In this document: positions 58,362 to 64,000 of the stretch, in pieces
How the letters are laid out: the number at the start of each line of letters is the position of its first letter
Numbering within the stretch: position 1 is the first letter of the stretch
NCBI GenBank assembly: GCA_004794785.1
Contig: SJOL01007411.1
Location: forward strand, 98,979 to 162,978
Direction: 5' to 3'
DNA length: 64,000 bases
Source: Opisthorchis felineus
Lineage: Eukaryota > Platyhelminthes > Trematoda > Opisthorchiida > Opisthorchiidae
The notes under the pieces: model-generated
Told to the model about the DNA's origin: nothing
Seen by the model: the letters and a program-made list of their open reading frames with translations, nothing else
The model's database searches: none
Program-made: the position numbers and the translations under genes

Positions 58362-58750
58362 ATGGTTAACTCTACCCAGTTAGTTTCTTCACTCCATGCC
58401 AATTATGGTTTACTGGACTCCAGGAACTCGCTGTGGAGTAGAGACGAATGGGCCAGGCTAGGCAAGGAAACTAATTTGCAATTGGTCCCGACCAAAGAGA
58501 CTGCCAACGACGATACCACGTTTTTTAATGACCAGTTTTGTCTCGTCTCTTGAAGTTCACATTGTATTTCAGTTGGCGAAGCTCATCCCCATATCGGACC
58601 CGAAACCAATTTTTAAGCAAACCCTGGTTCACGTTCTCCCAAGGTAGAACCGAAGATTTATTAACCCATGCGTCTGACGTGCAATCAAGGCAGAACACGA
58701 TGGTTAGTGATGAATGGAAAAACTCCTTCCGGGTAACTACACCTTCCTAA
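58362..58750 (+). CDS. Weak plus-strand candidate
   Basis: An ATG frame of 63 codons (58362-58553), followed by a terminal-exon-like frame 58573-58750 after the acceptor TCACATTGTATTTCAG. A join would need a poor donor. It ends just before the minus-strand candidate begins. No homology recognised. Confidence 0.2.
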
Positions 58751-58768
58751 CTTTAGAATCTCTCGAAG

Positions 58769-59887
58769 TCACATCAAGCCGTCCTTCAAAAGGTTACCGA
58801 TCTCTAAGGTTTTGAATTTAACTGATTTTACACCATGATTTGAAACAAATTTGGACTTTGGGATAAATCCTCTTAGTTCCTCATGTTCAACCTGTCCGCC
58901 TGTTTCCATTGGTTGGGTCCGTATAGTGGTATATTTTTTTCCCTTCCCAAAGATTCCCACTTTAAGATGCCTTCCCGTGAAAATGCATTCAGCCACATCA
59001 TGCACGTCCGTGCTTTGCACATACCATTGGGACAACTTAACTACGAATCGAGAGAACAAGAACAACGTGAACTGACAAAAACAAAATTAGGTCGTCCGCA
59101 GGGTGTATAAACATTATCTCCGCTCCAAAACAGGCAGCCTATGTGCAGAAGTATCGGCCTGTCACTTAAAATGTTTACCAGAGACCGATATTGGAGGCCC
59201 AACCTGATAGGTGTGACATGATCATCACATAACTGCATCACTGACCCAGCGGACCATGGATCTCCATATAGAGTTACCCATCGAAATAAGGCCTCGGCTG
59301 ACGCAACCTAAGCCTCTAACGTATTATAGGAAGTCTACTGGAACAACTTCCAAGATGAAAGCACAAGTCATTCTTGGATAAGGATCCGGTCGGATTCTCC
59401 AACATAGATAAAAGTATGCCAGAAGAGTGAACCTTTCAACGCGCCACCAAATTCCAGTGCGAGAAAGCCACTTATCTTAGCCCCACTTTTCCTTCTAGCT
59501 AAAAGTTGTTGATATCTTTCTTCGTATTTGTTATTTCCTCATCACCGAATGCTTTCAGACGCACAGGAAACGCAATAAGCAAGCAGTTCCCCATGCAGTC
59601 ACGTCTCGCATGCGTTTTTTGTGCATACAAGTGAACCAGACTGCTAGTTAAGGGTGGGACAGTGATAACTCACGCTGTACAGTGACCTCAGTAATTTCCA
59701 ATCCAGAAATCAGGAAAATGTTGTTAGAACTGACGGGAATGAATAAATAACCACTAGTGCTGAAAATAAGTTTGTGCGGCACGCATATGTAACAACCTCC
59801 TGCTACTTCATGCAGTTGCTCGTTTTCGTAACACACGTTAAATTTTAGGAGCTTTATCATAGGACTTCCTTTGCACTTGTTCAAAAG
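58769..59887 (-). CDS. 3' end of a minus-strand gene candidate
   Basis: Exon 59887-59674 follows AAATATTCTGCAG, is open for 71 codons and ends at donor GTGAGT with one base left over. Exon 59040-58769 follows TTCTCTCGATTCGTAG, supplies the two missing bases, and is open for 89 more codons to a TGA. The joined text has GSPMIKLLKFNVCYENEQLH, SGYLFIPVSSNNIFLISGLE, AECIFTGRHLKVGIFGKGKK and KSVKFKTLEIGNLLKDGLM. Alternating hydrophobic residues suggest beta structure. No family recognised. Exact phase fit, good splice sites and a combined 160 codons make this the best gene candidate here; plus-strand frames overlap the second exon. Confidence 0.35.
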
Positions 59888-61086
59888 CTGCAGAATATTT
59901 TACTTAAAAATGAAGGACATCTCTTCATACGACTTTTATCGACAGCCGGTCCCCCAAAAGAGACTCAGTGTGCGATTAAAGTTATCTTGGTTGATGTCTT
60001 GTAGTTTACCCATTAAAACTGGTAGCAAGCGGACGTGAACAAAATTCTCACGCAAACACATTTCTGAGTGATACCGAACTGCTTCTGTTCTCCGTGACCA
60101 CTAAAATGTGACCACCCAGAAGTGACCGCTCAGCCAAATAGCTGAATTTTGACAGTCCATTTTATGCACGTTTTGAGCTCAACCTAAAAGGTACAAACTC
60201 CAAAGTCACATACTCTTCCATGTGGAAAATTAAGTTGTTTTCGTTCGCCTGAAGAATACCAGATGCATACACTTGCTTGTACTCTTACTGACTACTTTAC
60301 TGCCGTCTCCGCCTTTCTCCGTTATGCTTCACCTGGCCCAGAGAGCTTTATGAGTTCCGTCTAATTCTCCAATCTTCATATGTCGTCGTACTTCGGTCGG
60401 AAACTTTCAACAGGCGGGAGAAATCCATCGTGGAGGGCGTAGAGTCCGTTTAACAAAGACTCGGTTTTCCGATCCCTACCGCCTCAGATTGTCCAACTGG
60501 GCAAAATCCTTGGTTACTGTTGCAGAATATATTACACAGATCGCTTATCTTGACCCCCATAACTGTCTTTGTTAGCATACCCTCCGCAACCAGGGGCTTC
60601 CATCGGTTTTGCGTCCTTATTCTATCTCCAATGTTAATCTAAGATAGCTAGTTCTGCATCTAACTTTGACCGCACCACTCATCTCTTCTCACTATACATT
60701 CACCAAGTTAATCTTACAAGCAACGGAAGTAATGTTCCTCCCTGTCCCGTTTTCTTTCCCTGGAAACTTTAGAAATTACAGCTCCCTGCCACTTATGCCA
60801 TCCCCTACATGGTACATTAAAAAATCACAGCCCTCTCAATAGGAACCATCTAAAACTTTCCTAACCTTGTTTCAATATACTATACTTGGAACCCTTAAAA
60901 ACACCCTCAGATGACTATTGCTTACCTGCTCAGTACATAACCAAAATTTAACAAGGCGCCTCAAGTGAATTATTTCTGACTCATATCACTAAGCGTCGTT
61001 TATCTCGCAGAAGTTTATTCCACCTCCATCAAGCATTTTCGTCATTTCATGTCATTTCTCACGAGCAGATTACACTGCATTTTCAG
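59888..61086. other. Pyrimidine-rich unassigned DNA
   Basis: The plus strand is rich in C and T. A long pyrimidine acceptor at 60308-60341 opens a 36-codon frame to a stop (60342-60453, ELYEFRLILQSSYVVVLRSE). Nothing else recognised. Confidence 0.28.
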
Positions 61087-61524
61087 GGTGGAAATTACGA
61101 CACAGGCTTACCAACTGCTAGTGAAAAGCACTGGACACCAATCGGAGTGCGGGGAGTATCTCCTTTGCAGTTACCTTTATTCTGTAGAGGCAGAAATAAT
61201 TTCGCTTTACTGGGAGATCAAAATATAGTGTACAAACTCACGTTCACACTTAGTTACTTGTTTATCTGCTTATCTACTTGCATCTGGCGGAGTTGGGAGT
61301 CTTTCGCAGCCGCTTTCGCAATATTCCGGAAGAACACTCGACCAATCATGGCGCAGTGCGTGGAATCCAGACTGCTTAATGGAAGTCCAGAAATTGGGGT
61401 TGACCGAACCATAAAATTCACGTCAGCTGAAGACCGAGTTTCAGAAATATCTCACATGCTGACCGATAGATCCCGACCCTTAATTTCATTCTGTGCACAT
61501 ATGTACACAAATTACCCACCGTAA
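61087..61524 (+). CDS. Candidate terminal exon, 145 codons
   Basis: A good acceptor (TTACACTGCATTTTCAG) opens a frame of 145 codons to a TAA, among the longest stop-free runs outside the retroelements. It reads GGNYDTGLPTASEKHWTPIG at the start, then a hydrophobic run (LTFTLSYLFICLSTCIW) that could be a membrane segment, then hydrophilic text (DRTIKFTSAEDRVSEISHML). No family recognised. One or two runs of this size are expected by chance in 64 kb, so it stays tentative. Confidence 0.3.
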   Translation, partial: GGNYDTGLPTASEKHWTPIGVRGVSPLQLPLFCRGRNNFALLGDQNIVYKLTFTLSYLFICLSTCIWRSWESFAAAFAIFRKNTRPIMAQCVESRLLNGSPEIGVDRTIKFTSAEDRVSEISHMLTDRSRPLISFCAHMYTNYPP

Positions 61525-61699
61525 TCTTGGTTTGCAGGTTAAGTACGCAAGACTTGTTTCGTATTCTGATTTTGGGAGGTTTGTTTAAAATGGTCTAGCT
61601 CAGTTCAGCTCTTTGCGCATATCGTCTGTACTAAAATTTTATCAGAACTGCTGATCGTCTGAGCTTCTCCGTGCTTCCCACATAGTACCTATTCATTTG

Positions 61700-61849
61700 C
61701 TTTCCTACTTACTTTCTTATCCACCAGCTCACTTATTTACTTACTAACCTACGTCATTCCTTCTTCCCTCACTGGCTTACTTGGTCATTTACTCACTTAC
61801 TTGTTTAATACGCACATTCGTGGTCGCCCACTTACGTACTTACTTACTG
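61700..61849. repeat. Imperfect CTTA/ACTT simple repeat
   Basis: ACTTACT-type tetranucleotides recur through the stretch with many substitutions (TTATTTACTTACTAACC, TTACTCACTTACTTG, CTTACGTACTTACTTACTG). Confidence 0.75.
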
Positions 61850-62199
61850 CCCCTGTGTTCTCTCGTACAGGAATTTGCGTCCGAATGTGATCTGAATTAG
61901 TCACTGACATACTCTGAGGATCTTAGTTGAAATGCCATGTGAGCAGACAGGAATGAATTTTATATCGTTTCCATTCTAAAGGTCTATGGCTGGTGGGTAT
62001 TGCACCACAATTGTAAGGGTGTGGACACGAGTGTACACTTACGCCACCATGCCACAACCGAATAATGTCACGGTGTGCAAATAGCATTTCAGCTATGATA
62101 GCTGGATTAGACCTACACGGACTCCCGAGGATTAATGTGCATAAACCAATTATGCTCCAGCCCCTCCTGACGACCTCAAACATTCGGGCGAACTTGGTC

Positions 62200-64000
62200 A
62201 TAGTACGAACTTATGGCCCAACATATACAACTGAACTGAATGGACCGTTGACATAGTACAGACGGACTCGTTAGACAATTCAAGCAATTCAGTTTTTCGT
62301 TGACAAACCGTCCACCAAAGTACGGTTGTTCCGGCTGCTACAGCTTCGTTCACCGATGATAAGAATGATAACGTAATGAGAGTCACGCTTTGGAAACGAT
62401 AGTCCAGTCAGTTCATTGACTTTGAATGGTTTTATTTGTCCTGTATTGAAGAAATTTAGAGCTACACAATGAATGCGATAGCTCTGATACAAGATCTTCA
62501 CTGGCTGTGTGAAGGCCGTACCTATCAGCCCGCCCAATCATTTGTTTGACTGGTCAGGCGGCCCCCATCCGAGAAGACGACAGTTACCAACGCCACTGAA
62601 TTAACTGGTAAGGTATTTCTTGCTTCACTGCCATGAACTGACTACCGCTGGATCAGCCCATGGCTGGGCAAGAGGACTCTGTGAGGCGGACAGCCCCCTG
62701 GCATACGAAGTACAAGACGTAAACAGTCTAACATGTGAAGCGTGACAAGTTGGTCGATCGAAGGAGAGTAAACATTCCTGAAAACCATCTGGCGTGCCCC
62801 AGAATTACTGATCTGACGTTCCGACCAGACTCGTTTAATGCTTCGGCAGCACCGATGATCCAACACGGAGAGCCTTCAAAGATCTTCTGCACATAGTCGT
62901 CATGTCCATGAAGTAGAATATATCGAAGCGCAGCATTGAAATATCTACCCTTGGCAGCTAAGCTGATGTCACACCGACTCCATAGTTGACGGAGGTTGGC
63001 AAACGGTGCTTTGGACTTCCCAACCCGACAAGTCGTTTCGCCTTCAGCTGGTCTGCCAGGACTTATGCAGATGCCAAAACTGACGAACCTATCTGCCATA
63101 TCAGTGGGTCCATCTGCAAGCATGAGGTTTGATCTCCATCAGTGATGTATTAACACCTTACACCTTCCGGGTATAAGACTCACATCGGACCGTGCAGCGG
63201 AATTATTTAGGTCATTTAGGTTATTTTAAAATTGCTTGCATTTTTAATGGGTCTGGTCCGATAAAAGCAACGTCGTCGGTATAGTCGACGTCTGTGGGCG
63301 TACGCGCCAGAGTTATTTATAACCCCGATGTATTAGAGGCAACACAGTGATTACGAAGGAAGGGCGATAGAAGATACGGTTGTCCAACACCATTGGATGT
63401 GGTTAACTCAGGAGACAGTTGGACGTAGCCACGTATGCGTCCACAGTGCACGGCTGAGTTCTGGAAGCTTTTTAGCCAAATTAGGATGGTAGTGTTGAAC
63501 AGTGGAGACGCTTTTCAGGTGATGAACTGAGTAGCCTTGCATCAGCCGACATGTTCCAGAGGGAAAGCGAAGAGATACAAACGGCAGCTCAATGCCGTGA
63601 TCAGAGTCAAGTGGTGTACTCTAAAATGAGACATTCTTTTATCGAAGATCGTTCCCGGTAGCTGATTTCCACATGGTCCAACTGATCCCGGGTTGGTTTT
63701 CAGTTGGTAGCCTCTAGGCAACAGGGTTTGAGGGCATGCACTGAAATTTTGTGTTGACTACAAACAAACGATGTTCAGAACGTAACTGAAGAAGTCGCTC
63801 CCAACTATATGTAGGGTGGGCTTCCTCCGCACTTAGTCGGCCGACCTGTCAGAATCACAATGTATGTGCTTCTTACTGACCGATGCAATTGTGACAAATC
63901 TTGATCCAAGCTACCTTTATCAGAGCTGCCGCCTGTAGAAGCGTATGCCTACATAACAAATAAGCACCGCCTATTGCTTCAAGATGTGTAGATCCTAACT
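62200..64000 (-). mobile_element. RTE-like element, copy D (runs off the right edge)
   Basis: Read right to left. Endonuclease scraps: SSDKG near 63930, DQLDHVEISYRERSSIKEC near 63640. Then the RT part: SPFL, DYTDDVAFIGPDPLKMQ near 63280, FANLRQLWSRCDISLAAKG near 62960. Finally the 3' region shared with copy A (VNELTGLSFPKRDSHYVI, ILIIGERSC) near 62400. The section between the endonuclease and the RT palm is missing. The 5' end lies outside the window. Confidence 0.75.
62728..63330 (-). pseudogene. RT/C-terminal region of copy D
   Basis: The catalytic box is VDYTDDVAFIGPDP; the family has YADDIAL, so both aspartates are kept and only Ala is changed. After a frameshift, a 131-codon run covers PTDMADRFVSFGICISPGRP, KAPFANLRQLWSRCDISLAA and RYFNAALRYILLHGHDD. 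Stops on either side prevent a full protein. Of the four copies this one has the least damaged palm. Confidence 0.65.

Noticed and set aside
1..64000. CRISPR array, operon, bacterial or viral genome segment
   Set aside because: No regularly spaced direct repeats, no dense same-strand genes with ribosome binding sites, and no viral hallmark genes; eukaryotic retroelements and splice-like signals dominate.

Overview
This looks like a piece of a repeat-rich animal nuclear genome, most likely a parasitic flatworm (digenean fluke or a relative). The basis is decayed copies of an APE-endonuclease/reverse-transcriptase non-LTR element of the type I associate with fluke genomes, tRNA-derived SINEs, hammerhead ribozymes inside short dispersed repeats, and no dense gene order, operons or bacterial signals. 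The species cannot be named from the sequence alone.

Layout. 1-2 kb: mostly unassigned, with one short exon candidate resembling a WH2 actin-binding motif (613-714). 2-7.7 kb: two broken RTE-like elements in tandem (A and B). 8.8-9.1 kb: first copy of ribozyme repeat family 1. 9-16 kb: no recognisable element except a decayed family-2 copy. 16-19 kb: a cluster of ribozyme repeats, including a complete foldback insertion with a target-site duplication and a SINE. 20.4-21.45 kb: 3' part of a third RTE-like copy (C). 22-26 kb: another family-2 copy and a 135-bp hairpin insertion bounded by a perfect 13-bp duplication. 28.8-29.3 kb: remnant of a second non-LTR lineage. 31.2 kb: possible Penelope-like RT scrap. 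31.9-33.1 kb: two further repeats. 38-39.5 kb: family-1 copies. 40-44.3 kb and 58.8-59.9 kb: minus-strand exon candidates. 42.7 kb: SINE with a 9-bp duplication. 52.3-52.9 kb: RT remnant. 53-55.3 kb: plus-strand exon candidates whose intron phases fit each other. 62.2-64 kb: fourth RTE-like copy (D), minus strand, running off the right edge.

Main result. Repeat family 1 carries, on one strand, a well-formed type I hammerhead ribozyme core: CUGAUGA, a stem II closed as GCCC/GGGC, GAAA, a palindromic helix III ACC/GGU, a cleavage triplet GUC or GUU, and helix I as GCCUAC/GUGGGC. Two copies keep the core intact (16364-16452 and 18264-18352). A second family repeats a hammerhead-like hairpin with an equally minimal palindromic helix III (AC/GU). 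Members of both families sit in foldback units flanked by direct duplications. Hammerheads are known in Penelope-like elements and in retrozymes, and inverted or tandem terminal repeats are a Penelope habit, so I read both families as non-autonomous retroelements of that kind.

Caution on genes. If GC is near 43% (not counted), stop-free runs of 80-90 codons should occur dozens of times by chance here, so open frames alone mean little. The exon candidates rest on splice-site quality, phase continuity and faint motif similarity; all have low confidence, and several compete with open frames on the other strand.
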